Source: Colius striatus (taxonomy: Eukaryota; Chordata; Aves; Coliiformes; Coliidae). Taken from it: 64,000 nt of DNA. The position numbers and the translations under genes were made by a program. Below the pieces are notes generated by a model that was not told the origin of the DNA, made no database searches, and worked only from the letters and a program-made list of their open reading frames with translations. The DNA lies in contig NC_084759.1 in NCBI RefSeq assembly GCF_028858725.1, positions 84,426,944-84,490,943 of the forward strand. The letters are read 5' to 3'. The number at the start of each line of letters is the position of its first letter. Within the stretch, counting starts at the first letter, position 1. Positions 44,191-59,269 of the stretch are shown piece after piece.

Positions 44191-46700
44191 GGGTATGTCA
44201 GATACTAGTAAATACTTCATCGTGAATTTAGCGTTCTCTCACTCCAAGTAACTAAAAGCAGCTCCTGCTACATAACAAAGTTACAAGAGAAGTGTGTTTT
44301 CAAGGCAGTGAGATAGCTCAGGAGTGATGCCATTATGCAACAAATACTAATTTCCACAAGAATGCTAAAGAATACTAGTTGCACCTAAAAGTTGTGAACA
44401 CAAGTGAGTTTGTATGCCCCACAGAGCAACCTGAGATTATCACAAGTATCACATTAGAACCAGAAGGTATGAGGACAAAGAACTGGTTTTCTTACCAGGA
44501 TATGTGATCTACAATTATTGACTGTGATATAGGCTGTGGCTAGAAAAAACACTGCAGTGAATCAGCATACTGTCAGATTTCCTAATTGATAAACTCTTAA
44601 GTGTTGGCCCTGTTAAAAGTAGTTTTATAATAACAATTTATAACTTTTTTTGGTCCATTGTATTTGCAGAATCAAAAGAAGAAAACATAAAACTGAGTAT
44701 TTACTATAAAGCATGGGAAAAGGTTTATTGAATATCCATGGATCATAAACTTCAGCATTACTTTAAGTATAGTCACTACTCACAGTTCCAGGTTTAACAA
44801 TTAGCTGAGCTGACGGAAATTGAGCTAACAAACTGAAAAAATACTGGACTATTGTTTAATATAGAAATTGTTCCAGAAAGTGATCTCCCTTCTGAGGAGT
44901 GTGAGATCAACATTTCTCAAAGAAGAAACACCTCTGAGTGTTGCTGTGGACAGCGAGTTATTTGCAGGTCATTAGTCTCAATCTCAATCAACTCAATAGG
45001 AATTAAATGCTGTTCCAGTCTATGAGATGTCCAGTAGCTCCTACACAAGGTAAATGATTCTCAGTGTTAGCTCCTGCTCCTACATCACAAATTCATTGCT
45101 ACACTTTGAATTTCCTTGTAAGACATTCAGAACAGGCTTTGTTGCAAGTTATATTTACAATCATCAAAATACAATGAGTTCCTCCCCGAAAGACTTCCAC
45201 GGAATAAATCACTGTACCTACACTTCTGCAGGAGTTCATAGTAGTTAAGTACTCACTGAAGCCTGAAATTTCAAAAGTCTGAAGACAACAATCATGATTT
45301 AAAAAAAAAAAAAGAACCAAATAGTCATATATAACCCATATATATTACCCATATATAATCTGTAAATTTCCTGAGTTAACCACACTCATAAATGAACACA
45401 TTGAAACAACTATTCATACGATTATCCTAAACGGCTCCCTCATTTTTCTTTAACTTCTTCTCGTTTGTGCTTCTCTATTAAAAATATTTGCTCTACCAAT
45501 AAATCCAAAAAAGATTGTTGTCCATTTTGACAGTAAAAGTAACAATCACATTAGTCATCTGAACCTGCTGCTATTTCCATAAAAGGCACATTACTGCACT
45601 TCATGCATTCAGAGCTATATCATTTGAATTTTTAACCAGTTACTTGATTTACTTAGCAAACAATTTCACAGTGAAGCAAAAGCTTGGTTGTCCTCTCAGA
45701 GTCACTTGAAGATGTGCAAGTACAAAATTTAAAGTCACTCCTTTTAGTCAACCATGCTATGAATTGGCAATAGAGGGATGAGTGATATATGACAACATAA
45801 ACTTTAACTACAAGTCTTATACCCAAGGTGATCAGTTGAGAAAGAAAATGGTACTGGGAAGCAGTAACACCTATGCAACACTGTTTCTGGCCTGACTACT
45901 ACTAGCTTCTCACTTTGGCCACCTTAAACTAGAAGAAAAAAAACCCTAAATTAGAAAGAAGTGAAGTTAAGCAAGATAAAACCTCATTTCAGGATTCCCA
46001 GAAAGCACATACTGATGGAGGATATGACTCTACATAGAGGAAATAGAGGAGGGAAGTGGACGAGCACATATGAACAGGAACAAAAAAATAAGACAAAAAA
46101 GGAGAGAGCAGATACAGATGAAACACGTAAGAGACAGGAGTCACTAGAGTAGTGCCAAACATTACCAATAGTACAGAGAAATACAAACCACATGCTCCTT
46201 ACACACTATAAAACATCAACTTCCATTTTTAAGTTTTGAATTAAGCTTCATTGGCCTGATTGCATAAAATTCTTTTGCATGACTAATTGCTATAAAATAT
46301 AGTGGATAAGCTACGAAGCACGCATGTCTTTCCTATCTTTCCGGGACAATTTGTTAAGATAAGGAACTAAGATATGACCCTTGCCTATTTTATGTAACTT
46401 TCTGACAAGTCTTCACATGAATACCCACCCATAAGGGTATCAAAAAAAGAGGCCGTTTTAAGAGGTTACATATAACATATTAATTGCATTTATTTTATCT
46501 ATATACATTTATTCCAATATAACATATTAACCCATTATCTATAATCATATGTGTACATCTACAGATGCTTGAGTGTGTGTCATAGTTGAGGAATTGCTGT
46601 ACCTAATTTCCTAGCAAAACAAAAAAGATACTTCAAAATAAAAACATAATTTGCCAACAATATTAATATGTCTGTTCACACACATGTGAGCATATAACAC

Positions 46701-46742
46701 TGTATGTGTATATATATGTATATGTATATGTGTATATATATG
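46701..46742. repeat. (TA/TG)n microsatellite
   Basis: An alternating purine-pyrimidine run of TGTATATA and TATATG units, about 42 bp. Confidence 0.85.
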
Positions 46743-49700
46743 GATCTCATAAGTCCCAGATTAAGCTTTTTCCCTATTATTTTTTTTCCCCTTCTCGATT
46801 TTGGGGGCAGGGAGTGACCAGTGCCTTAAAATTAGATTTTTGTTTCTAGAACATAATTTGTTTTCTTTTAAAGCCACATTCATCTCGTATTAACATTGCT
46901 TTAAGATTAAAAATTTTATCTCAGCTTAGCCCCAGACTGACTTTCTGGGGAGATGTGCCTTGGGTACTATACAATGCAGACATTTAAAAATGTTTTCATT
47001 GTGTACTGGCTTCAGCATTCTGTATAAAGAATACTAGTAGGCTAAAAAAAAACTGGTGGAAGGAAAGCTGGGAGTTTCCCTCTTTCCATAAGCAAAATCT
47101 ACGTTATAACTGTGCAATGAGGACCCTTAGTAGTGTAAGCTAATGTTCAAACAACCCAGACTCAGACAAAGCTGTAGCTGCCCTGTCAGTGAAATTGCTT
47201 CAATAACAAGTCTCCATGAGGAAGTCTAGATGTTTCAGATTCACTTATTCGATAATCTTAGGCCAGAAACAGGACAAACCAAAACAGATACCAGAAAGAC
47301 CAAAATACAAATGCAACTGCTCATTCTCAAATTCCCTGGTATATTCCTGAAAATAGCTTTGCTCGATAAAAGCTTTAGAGAGTTATCTTCCTTAGGGAGA
47401 GTCTGGAACCAAATCACGTGTTTTAACACCAGAGAGGACAGGTTGAGAAACTACAAATAGCAGCAGTAAAAGGGTAGCCATCAACACCAATTTTTTCCAC
47501 AAAATGTATTAATTTCTGCTTCTCATTGAAAAATAACCTTTTCACTTTTCTGTGTGCTCTGGGCAGAGGACAGGATTGGAAAATTATTTTTCTAACAACA
47601 TTAAATTAGGAGCCTTATGAATTACAATTACAGGTCACTCGTAGCTATATTACAGCACAAACTGATTCTAAAGACCATGCTTTACCTCTCTCTCAGCCAC
47701 TTTTAATCATGACATTGCTAGGTTAAGGAAAATCACGACTGAAGTTCCGATCGGCACTTTGGTTACTCAATGACATGGTCTGCAAAGGCAAGTTGTCAGT
47801 ATACAGGTCATCAGTCATAACGTTTGTTTATTTTTGTTGGTCTGGTACCAGGCCAGAAAATTTCAGATCCAAGTGATGAGATTAACGCAATTCCTGGCTG
47901 GAGCATGCATGACTTTTTACGTACAGCTCAGTATATAAAGACCAATTTTGTGACGATGAGCTAGAGACCTCTCACAGAGCTTGTGATAACAAGCTATAGT
48001 ATGAACATGTTGAACAACTCTATGGCTTTATAAAATCAGGCTTACAGTGTAAAAATCAAAGGGAAAGAGGTTCTTTACTGCTAGCCAGTCTTTCCACAAT
48101 TGACATTGCATGGTTGTCTAATGGTGAAGTCACAAATAAATTTCACTTTCATCAGATTCAACTAGAGTAAAAAAAAAAGACATAAATCTGAATGAGAAAA
48201 TATGAATGAAGTACATTTTCTGAAACTTTCAGGAATAAGCAGTATTTGGCTTTTCAGAGCATTTCACTGTACTCACACTTTCAGTTTTTAAAATGCCTTG
48301 TTTTCACTCTATATGACAAATATTCTTCCAAATTTAAGTTAAATATGCATGTTAAACACTTAAAGCAATCAGTATCTCTCTAAAGTCAGACCATTTCCAC
48401 ACTGATCTGCTTCTACTGTACTCCATTAAGGCTGGTAGGATAAACTGTGTCGATTTCATTTCCCTTTTAGGAATCTATCCTCATAATCCTGCTTTAGAAG
48501 AAGAGAGAAAAAAAACCCCACATTCAAAGATAGTTTTGACTTAAAATAGTTACTAATTCATCCTACTCTTAAAGAAGATGCTGTCCAGCAGCCTGGTGCA
48601 TCCTCCAAAAATGCTGTCCTTTTTTAACCAACTTCTCTGGTTTTATGTGATATATGGCATCCTGTGCGTAGTTTGAAGCAGTAGCAAAAGAACTGCTTGA
48701 AACATTCTCGACACTACACTAAGTAGTGTCTAGTATAGTGCTTTATTCAGTGATATTCACCTTTGCAAGAATGCAACAGATATACATCCAATAGTCTGAG
48801 AGGTTGTAGAGTACAAGAATGTAAGTCTTTCTTTTACCTGATGTGTTACAGAGGGTTTTTTGCTTAGATGCTGCAGCAAAGGAGATGTGGTGTTCAGTTA
48901 GTTCTTTAACCAACATCCCAATTCTCTACTCTTAAGAAATGGCAGTGTTGATATGTTTTGTAGAGAGTAGCAATATGGAGGATGCCCAGCTCTTCAATTT
49001 ACACACAAAGGATTTCAATCTGAAACATAGGTATTTTGGTCTAATTCCCTAGGGTCTTAGAAGAGTATCATTTGCCAAGAAAACAGAGGCGAAAAACTCA
49101 AGGTCATGTATCTTCCCACAAATCAAATGTGGTCTTGTATACAAAACAGGAGATTAGACAGCTGAAAAATCTAAAGTTTAAAATAATGTGCAGTCACCCC
49201 CCTGCCAGCCAAACACGCAGCCACCAGAGTATTCCCCTGAAGCCAATAACTGACAGATAGTGTCTGCCCTAGACAGAAGCAGCACAAAGCGACAGATTTG
49301 TACATTTCAGAACCAGAAAAGCAGTTGAAAGCAAAGATATGTAAAAGTAATGTTGTAATTTGATGTCTTGATTCTGAAATCATAGCAAAAAGTAGTCACA
49401 TTCTCTGCTTAATCAAACTGCCCAATGACTTCTTCAGAATTGTCAAAAGCATGAAACGCAGTGAAACCACAGCTCTAAGCATTTACATGACACAAACTCA
49501 AGTGTATGCTTTGGGCTTTCTCTGTATTAAGAAAATAGGGAGGAGATGGAAGGAGCAGAAAAATCTTTTGACATTTATAGTGCTGCATAAGCACAAGCCT
49601 TATTCTAAAGGGTAACTATTTTGTTCTCTGTGTTGTTCTCGCCCTGCAGGATAGAAAGCAGTGCTACACTTTCAGGCAATTAAGCACTATTTTCAACCAG

Positions 49701-51738
49701 AATTCAAATCTATCTGAAAATCAGATATCAACATACTTCTAAACTGCCAGGAACAAGCACATTTAAATAACCCTGCTAAATAGGACAGTGTATTTAAAAC
49801 TTGGGTTTCAATACCTGGACAGATGAGCCAAGCAATACTGTAAGAGCAGAGCCTTCTTAAGTTAGATTACATATCATCTGCATAGTCTCTGTTCCTTCCA
49901 ATAGCTGGAGAAATATGCAAATTAAGAATTTAGATACCCCTGTAAGGTACCTGTTCCTTTCATTCCATATCAGATTTAAAAAACAAAGATAAATTATCAT
50001 TTTAACAACCCTTATAATACAAAAGCCACCAATTCTTACCTTAACAACTATTTCACATCATCAATTTTGTTAGAGTAAACCAAATCAGTCCTCTCTAAAA
50101 GGTCTGGGGCTTTTTCTTGGCTAAATAGAGTGACTCTTTATAAAAATGATTATTTACCTGAGAACACAACCAAAAGTATCCCCAGTTGGCAGATTTACAT
50201 AATAGTATAGTATTTTAGTAAACTTTTCTGCCAAGAAGGACTATTAAGCTCCATTCAGGTTATACACAAGACCTTGGACACTTTAAGCCCACTAATTCTC
50301 CATTATTGTGTAAACGGTTACCTACAGAGTAACTCTTAATTCAACTATCTAATTACATACTTTGCTTAATTTTCAAGTTAATTAAAATAAATTTTGCACA
50401 AATTTGAACATTTGTAAAAAAAAAAGGTACATTCAATATTCTGTACATACTTTCTCAAATCCAGGATCTCTTATTATGCTGATAATGTTAGGTTTCCACA
50501 AACAACCATTCACTTTGATCATAGCAGCAACTTTCTATGTATTAGAAAAGTAAATTAACTGGACACAGACAAAATTCTCTTCTAATCAGACACTGACTTC
50601 ACAATAAACACATTGTCAAGTATGTGTAAGGGTAAAGATATTCTTTATGTAGCTATACACGCTCAATTCAACCAAACTGACTTCAGAATAAACAGAAACT
50701 GCAGATAAACAGTCATACACTTAAGCAACAAACAAGTTCAAACACTGTAGTACTGACTATCTGCTTATTCATGTTTAAGTATTATTTACACACACCAAAC
50801 TCATCAACAATTGAACATTATAATGAAAGAATTGTAATAAAATGCTAAAATTGTATACAAAGTGAGAATTGTTCATAATTTATTATAAAAAGCAACTTTT
50901 TAAATTCAAATTATTATTTTCAAATAAGAGTCAAAATTAAAGGAAATCTCATTAGTAGAATTCAAAATAACACGGTCTGAACTTATGGAACTGTTCATGC
51001 AACTGCTTTACCTAAATAAAATTGAACTTTCAAACTTATTCTAAGTTTTAAGTCAATTTTTAAATTAATATTCTAGATTAGAGATGTCTCTTTAGAGAAG
51101 ACGATATGACAGAATAAGCATAAGCTAGACTAGTCTGGGAGACTGTAGAAAGGCTTAACAGTATATTCTAATATATGAGAACTTCTGCTATGGAATGTTA
51201 TTTCCAGAATAAAAAAACCACCAAGAGTGTAAAATAAATAAAAGAAGGAAAAAAAAAGAAAACCTACAAAATAAAAAATTGCAACTATCACCCAAATATC
51301 GAGCTTCTTATTAACTTTTTGAAAGGGAGCATAGGGCAGCACTTCCCTCTGTGCAGAGAGAAAGATGCAGTTACAAGGGAAAAGAAATACTAAACATCCA
51401 AGTCCATCCATTTTTTTCTCCAGGATACAGTGTCACAATTGAAAACACCAAACAAACAATAGCAAACCTAGAAAAAAAGAAGAGGGTTTGCTACTGCTGT
51501 TGAACTCTGAAAAACACTAGAAATTGAAACAAGTGAGCAGTAGGCACAAAACTCCTCTAACTTCAGATAACAAAGTCTGGAAGAAAAAACTGTCTTTGTC
51601 CATTGAAGTATTTCTTGACATAAAATGCTTAGCTACAGCACAAACTCTAGATGTTTCCACAAGAGAAAACTATCACACTGGAAGTTTCATCTGGCTGTTT
51701 CATAATCACTTTAAACCACCAAAAATACAATAATTCTG

Positions 51739-51763
51739 AAAAAAAAAAAAAAAAAAAAAAAAA
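51739..51763. repeat. A25 run
   Basis: 25 consecutive A on the plus strand. No AATAAA just upstream and no recognisable source gene, so I call it a simple repeat, not a processed-gene tail. Confidence 0.9.
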
Positions 51764-53335
51764 TTGCCTCTCCTTTTCTTTGAGTGCTTGCTCCTTCCAA
51801 TGCTTTAGTAGCAAGGTTTAGGGATCAAACTGCAAATTGAACATTATTAAAGCTAAACTTTGATTTGCAAACCCTAAATGCTAGCTCAGTCTGGATCATC
51901 CCCCTGATTCACCTCAAAACCACAAGAAACCTTGTGCCATGATCAGATACAAAACACTGAGACAGAAGCAAGCAGCCAGGAGCGAGAGAGAAAAGTGTTA
52001 GATCAAAATACCACAGATGAGATCTCACCAGGAAGATTTCAAAAGCCCTTTAGATAAGGCAGAAAAAGACTATTAGAAATTATACTATCCCATTACAAAA
52101 GCAGTCCAGGTCATAAAACTGATTCCATTTAACAAATTTCCTTCTGGGACACAAAAGCACCTCATTGCAATCGACTATGCAACCAATAGTTCTGGTTGCA
52201 AGCCATATATCTGGTTGGTCATACTTTAATTAGTGTTCTAGACAATGAAGAAAAATAGGTAACATTTCTAGAAGTCTTATTTTCAAGCCTCCTTATTTTC
52301 AAGGTTAAATGATAGAACAATCGGTATGCCCGTGAAATCTAAATGATTTACATTCAAGCAAGCCAGGAATGTAAACCCAACTTTCCCAGAAACCTGTCTT
52401 TCCAAGTCTTCATTTTCTGTTTTGAAGAACCGGGAAGAGCTTTTAGCTTTGACCACAGGATATTCAAAGCTATCAGTCCAGAGTAGTTGTGAAGGAAAAT
52501 AACTCAAACAACAAACAGTTGGGCAAACTACGCAAAATATCTATATTGTGCTTGAAAAAAATGTTAGTATAAAACAAGTTTATGATACAAGTTTAATCCA
52601 ATATCATGAAAGAACTAAAGCAATTATATTCAAAAGTGTTTGCAATCCTCACAGAATCCTCCTGAACAGAAAGTTTTACAATTGCATTAACACATACAAA
52701 ATTTAATCTTTGACTCTGTGTAACTTACTCATAAAACCAACACAAATTATATGTATTCAAATATATGCATAATCTATCGTAATCTTATTTTGAGGTTTAA
52801 ACCTTTAGTAAGCTCATTTAATGTCTAAGCATTCTCTTTTTTAAATTGCTTTGCATTAAAGGAACCCTAGTTAATTACTGTTTAATACAACTATCTTACT
52901 GCTTTTTAAGAAAGAATTTCTGAAATAACTACCTTCTATTTCCTGAATATTGAAAAAAGTCTAGCAATTTTTGGTAGAGTATCTGTTTACTGGATAGTCT
53001 TCTAGTACCATTTTGTCATGTTGTACACACTATCAGGTAACTAAGCAACTAAGATGACCACACTACATAACAAGGGATCATTACTACTCATGAACAAATA
53101 ATCCAAAATATCATTTTTTTCTGATTGCATGACATTTCTTATAGTTTAATACAAATTAAGATGTACAATTATGCATTGTAAGCCCATTTACACAAAATCA
53201 CTTTTACATAATTGACAAAATCTATTAGACACAGAAATAACTTGTCCTACAACTACATCATACACTTGCTGGGAAAACACAACCAACTCACACACATCAA
53301 AACCAATTGCAGTTAAAAATTTTCTTTTCTTTTTA

Positions 53336-53366
53336 AAAAAAAAAAAAGGGGGAAAAAAAAAAAAGA
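53336..53366. repeat. A-rich tract
   Basis: A12, GGGGG, A12 and a GAGAGAG segment; low complexity only. Confidence 0.85.
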
Positions 53367-53894
53367 GAGAGGCTTTGGGAAGTAGACAAAAGAAACGTCT
53401 AAGTGCATTCCCCCTAAGCATGTTGAGTTCTCATTTTCTGAATAGACTAAAGAGCCTGTACCATAAATAGTTTCAATTAAAAATGACTGCAGCTTACATA
53501 AGAATGTGGCAATCAACTATTTTTAATGATGGAAATACAATCAAAAGCAATCAAAAAAATGTATATACACATGCTCAGTTTAGAAAGCAGCATTTAGGGC
53601 CTAATTCAAAATATCATTTGCCTTTACTATAAACTACTATTAAGAAAGCTTAAACTGACATATTCAGTGAATGGGCAAATGGATATAGTAGACCAATGAC
53701 TATGATCAAGTGAATTTATTCAGAGTAGACCCAGAGCAGAAATTTGCCACTGTCATGAAAGCACAACTTTTCCCATAAGACACATCTGTACTTTCTGGAA
53801 TCTGTCTTCTATCACGTACTAAAAACATACAAATGAAAGATACTAAAATGTTCATTCATCTCATAAATACTTCTTTTCCCTCCTTCTGAATCAA

Positions 53895-54185
53895 AGTTAA
53901 CTTTCCCCCTCCTCCCTTCTGGCACTGTTCAGTACTTACGGGATGAAGCTGGAACACAGGAAGTTCCACTTAAACATAAGAAAAAACTATTTCACTGTGC
54001 GGGTGAGGGAACAGTGGCACAGGCTGCCCAGAGGGGTTGTGGAGTCTCCCTCCTTGGAGGTCTTCAAGACCTGCCTGGACATGTTCCTATGTGACCCGAT
54101 CTAGGTGAACCTGCTTCTGCGGGGCGGTTGGACTAGATGATGTCTGGAGGTGCCTTCCAACCCCTACCTTTCTATGATTCTATGA
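53895..54185 (+). mobile_element. CR1 3' tail with the same non-CR1 5' head, copy B
   Basis: Head AGTTAACTTTCCCCCTCCTC, then CCTTCTGGCACTGTTCAGTA, is followed by the CR1 tail from GGGATGAAGCTGGAACACAG to TTTCTATGATTCTATGAA. It matches copy A at 35022 in structure and orientation, with scattered differences. Confidence 0.9.
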
Positions 54186-54261
54186 AACCCTTACCTTTTG
54201 GATTTTTTTTTTTATGAGACATTAAGCTAATTCTTTAGATTTCTTTGCAGAAAAATGGACT

Positions 54262-54310
54262 AAACTATGATCTATGATGTAGATGGATGAAACTATGATC
54301 TATAGTGTGA
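54262..54310. repeat. 28-bp imperfect tandem repeat
   Basis: AAACTATGATCTATGATGTA is repeated 28 bases on as AAACTATGATCTATAGTGTG. Directly downstream of CR1 copy B. Confidence 0.8.
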
Positions 54311-57300
54311 GGGAGGGAAACAAAAAATACGAGGACTGGGTTTTGTTGTTTGGGTTTGGTGGTGTTTTTTCAGCTGAATTCACAGAACAGAACCAAACTT
54401 CTGATCCTTTCCTGCCAGTTCCCTCACATCACTTCCCCTTCATTCACTTCTTACAGATATCACGTCCGTGAACAGCAATCCCTGCAGGGGTCACTTTAGT
54501 GAGTCCAAGATTGACAATAAAAAGCTTTCTCCACCTCCTTCAAACACCAGAAGAGTAAGCAGAATCTTTCTCTTTGAGAACATACATATTCCTCAAAACA
54601 TCAGAGAAGAAGCTCTTCCCTCATCTTTTCTGTTGATTCTATGAGGAGAATCCTTCATCAGATTGAATAATGCTGTGCCTTGACCTCTCGCTAATGGATG
54701 TACATGAGAACAAACTGCACCAGGATTTCTGAAAATGAAAAGCCCAGAACCGAACTGTACAGATAACAACCAAACAACACAAGCCTCTGTGCTCTGATCA
54801 CATCTTGGGTAACATATGCTCTTAGGAGACCTGCCACACATTTTTGTAACAACTTTGACAAAAAGTGGTCTCAGTTAGGGAAAAGCAGCTTTCAAGTGAC
54901 TGGTTGTTCCTTCAGAAATAGAAGTACTGTTTGTCACAGCACCCACAATGTCTGTCTTGCTGCCATACTGAGTAACAACATGAAAGATCAGTGAAGATCT
55001 CTCAATGTCCACATTACTATAGGAAGATGTCAACCAGTTAATGGTACAAAAACCCATCAAGACCTGCTGTACAGAGCTGCTGAGAGCAAGTTTCTTTCTT
55101 GTCTTTGGAAAACTTGAAGTTGTCCTCTATAGAAGCTACTAATTCATATCCCTCTCACAGATCTTTTTCTCCTAGATGCAGGAACTCTGTTTCAACACTT
55201 CAGTGACTTTTTGACTCTCTTACTTTTCAAAAACAAACAAACCAACCAACCAAAATAAACCCCACCAAAAAGTAGAAGGTCATTTTTGAAGACAAAAAAT
55301 GATCTTTCTTAGGTCTCTCTTAGGCCTAAGGCTACCTTCAGTCTCATTTACCTCAACTCCCAAATCTGGAAAAGGATTGGCAGGTAGAACATTTACTTGA
55401 CTTTCAACTTTAAAGAAAGTAGAAAAGGCATACACTGTATCTAGAAAAAGGGCTTCATAAGCAAAGAGGCAGATTTCATTTCAGAGAGTCTACATTCAGC
55501 CATTTATAAACTTAATTGTACTGCAACAGATATAGTAGAAACTGTTCTACTTTTCTGTCCCCTCTTCCTTTAAACTGGTTGTTCCAAGAAAACAACAGTG
55601 AAATAATATGTTTGCTACAGAAACTGCTAAGAAGCTCAAACCAACACCAAAGAAAGCTGCATGTGAACTGGAACTTATCTCACTGTCACTACCTGCTACT
55701 GGAATCAGAAGACATCGAATCCCAACATCTTCAGTACAGAAGCAAGAGCAACTACAAAACTTGACATTTATACATGCATCATCCTGAATAGTTATTCAAA
55801 AAGCTCATAAGCTCACAACACACAAAGTGTTCCCAGACCAACAGTGAGATCTGTTTTGAAATACCTGTATAAAACACTGGTGCATACGAAGAAGGAACGG
55901 CAAGACAAACTTCTATAACCACATTTTCACAATGCTGTCCTAACAGCAGGAAATGAAGCAGAGACTCAGACTAAAATAACTGTTACCCCATGCCGTCCAT
56001 TTGAAACTTAAGTAATGAGTTGCAAAACTCATGCTGATCTACAAAAGCACTGACAAAAAGTATCTCTTTTTCAAATATAATTTCATATAAGCATTACAAA
56101 TTCAATTACAACACTTACTTGGCAATTCCAAGATTACTACAGTCATATCTGTAACATACCAGATCACCTGGCAGCTAAAACTTAATTTGTAGCAGGAAAA
56201 GAGACATAGTGGCATTTCAGTAGAAATTACCCGGAAAAGAATAAAAAGTTTTTACCACCTTCAAGTCAGCAGTGGGAAGAGCGGTGATATTCAATGTAGA
56301 AATGTTTGCTAGTAGAAATTTGTCCTATTAACATTTTTTGAGCAAATATAAAGCACCTGAATGAAATTGTTTCAAAATAACACTTTGCCTTATCTGGACA
56401 TGTTATTTGTCATCTGACATTAGCAGAATTACAGTGAGAATTATTATTCCATCAAGAGAATCTTAAGAAATAGAAAGGCAGATACATTTCAACAGCAAGA
56501 CTCCATGGAAGACCTAGTGCCCAGCTTACTACTGCAAGCTGATTGTCAAGATCACCAACATGAAAGAAAAACTTCACGTTCTGAACTTGCACAATATCCA
56601 GGCAAAAAACCCCAAAATAAATTTAACAGAACACCCCCATCTGCTTGCTCTGAACTATTATTGATCCCATGTCCGATGACAAAAAACAAAGAAGAAAACA
56701 AATACATAACTCTTTCAAGTGCTAGGAATAAATGTCCACAGCTTGAGTTAAGACAAAGTACATAAACTCCCCAAACAAAAAAAATATACTTGAGGATTTA
56801 TACTGGTGTGACAAATGCTATGAGATACATAGAACAAAACAAGCCTTTTGCCAGATACTTTCAGTATGTTGAGACACTGTAGATCAGTAAGAATTCTTCA
56901 AACAGATGAGACTTCAGGGCAAATTACATTTGAACATAACCAAGGAAGGGAAAAACTGAAAACTTAAAGCTGCAATAAGATTAAAATACTACCAATGCTA
57001 ACAAAACTGATAAGAAACAGGCAACACTAAACACACTTGTGAAAAGTACCCTTTTTTTTTCTGCCACAACTTCCAAGACACATTCTGACAGTACTTGATT
57101 TTTTTTCCTAAAAGTATCCCTAAATCAACCATGACTTCACAGAAATTGATCCACTTTTTGAATTAATACACAGTTTAGTGGATGTTCAATTTCATTTGAA
57201 AGTAAGTATTCCACTAAAGCATACTGCACGTGTAACACAATTGATTGAACATCATCTGCCAAGAGGTGTTTTTAAGAAAATATTCTTAATTATCCACCAG

Positions 57301-57861
57301 CAAGCCCACATGCAGGTATGAAAACATCTATACTTAAGCTGTGATAATCAGGTTATTGAACACTACTATAGTGGAATGACCTTTATCTTAGTTCTGTAGC
57401 TTTACTGTTCACTTACAAAACTATCCCACTTCATACAATCCTCTGGAAGGACCAGAAGGAGAAGAAACTTTCCTTACAGCAGAGTGAGGTTAGGATGAAA
57501 CCTGAAGATGTTTTTAAAATACCACTACTTTAAATTCAGGCCCTGAATAAAATGAGGTCCACTTGGAATTCAAGAACTAATGCTTCCTAAGAACACAAAG
57601 CTGTATATAACCTTAACAGAGATGACATTCTTTACATTTATACCATAGTGCTATGCTGGCTATTATGAAATGGTACTTGAAGAGGAAGAAACATTCAGTG
57701 CAGTAATTGATGGCATGTAAGAATATTGAAATGTTAGTTCCACTCTGACATTCAACTGAGACACACGCAGGATGACATATCTTTTATACTTTATCTTCAA
57801 AAAGAGAAAAAGATCAAGAAAATCCACAAACAGTAAGACCTTTCTGCCTACCTGCAACTAC

Positions 57862-58178
57862 CTGAAGGGAAGTTGTAGCAATGCGGGGGTCAGTCTGTTC
57901 CTCCTAGTAACAAGCAATAGAACAAGAGGAAATGGCCTCAAGTTGCATCAGGGGAGGTTCATGCTAGATATGAGGAGGAATTTCTTTACTGAAAGGGTTG
58001 TCAGGCAAAAGGTTAAACAGCTGTCCAGGGAGGTGGTGGAGTCACCGGCCCTGGAGGTGTTTTAGAGAAGGTTGGATGCTGCACTTCAGGAAATGGTCTA
58101 GTGGTTGATAGGGCTGGGATAAAGGCTGAACTCAATAACCTTAAAGGTCTCTTCCAGCTAACCAATTCTATGATTAGC
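57862..58178 (+). mobile_element. CR1 LINE 3' fragment in intron 1
   Basis: Encodes [20 protein letters not shown] then [18 protein letters not shown], and ends CCAGCTAACCAATTCTATGA. Carries the subfamily signature AAATGGTCTAGTGGTTGATAGG. Confidence 0.93.
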
Positions 58179-59269
58179 AGCATTGTGACTTTGGCTTACC
58201 TCCTTATTACATATTGAATTTTGCCAGATTTATTTCAGCATCTCATATCAATAAAAAGGCTTTAGTGATGTTTTTGCTGGTAGTTGTGCACAAGTCTCCT
58301 GGACGCTAACATCACAGCACAGTGCCATCTTTTAAGCACTGACACAGCACAGAAGTCGCTGACCAACTATCCACTCCACACAAAAGAGATGCTCAGAATA
58401 GATACGCAGTGACACAGAACCATCTACACTATCAGGTTCAGAATTACACTCTTTCTCTGAAGGTGGAGACACTACTGAAGTATTACTATCATATTGACAA
58501 TTTGAAAGCCCTTCGAAGGCCAACTTTGACTGATATTTGAAGGACTGGCAGAGCACAAGAATCTATTCCAGAAATGTTTTCAACTAACACCTTCAGCATT
58601 TGCATACATGAGTGCAAAACAGGTATTTCAAAACTCACCTTTCCATTTAGAAAGAAAGCTTCAGACATGCAAATTGGTACCATGACATCACCATACATTC
58701 AATTGCAACAAAATGATTCTTGGTCTTTCACAAGTTGACAGCTAATATTGCCTTTCAGATCATAATTTAGTCTCTTATGCCTATGCAGAAAAAAGTCTAC
58801 ATAAAGCCTGCATTATACAAATAACTGAAGGATAGCTCTGGCTTGCAAAAAAGAGACAATACCAGAAAAGTCTGGTGGCGACTTGAAAGTAGTTCCCTAG
58901 TATCAGTTTAGTGCACTAGGCAGCACCACCAATTTCCACCTTTGTTACTCTGAGGAAAGACAGTAACAAGGACAGGAAAAACTATTGCAAAACCAGAAGT
59001 CACATACATTTGTACCTTGTAACTTGAAACATTTGCAGTCAAAAGTAGTCCAAAAGACGCTTATGAAAAAGTTTGAGGCTTTGTATAAGGCACTGTGCCT
59101 ATTTTATCTCACAGCAGCAGAAGGAAGAGCATTACAGACACTCTTAAGGCAAAAAGTATTATTCAATAGTTGAATTGGATGACTAAGTATACATGGTGGA
59201 CTTCACATTATCTAAAATGTACAAGATTTTATCACTCTATGCTTGGATCATCACTAAAATATCCCAATA

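Noticed and set aside
51524..51763. Processed pseudogene ending in A25
   Set aside because: No poly(A) signal ahead of the run, no recognisable parent gene and no clear target-site duplication.
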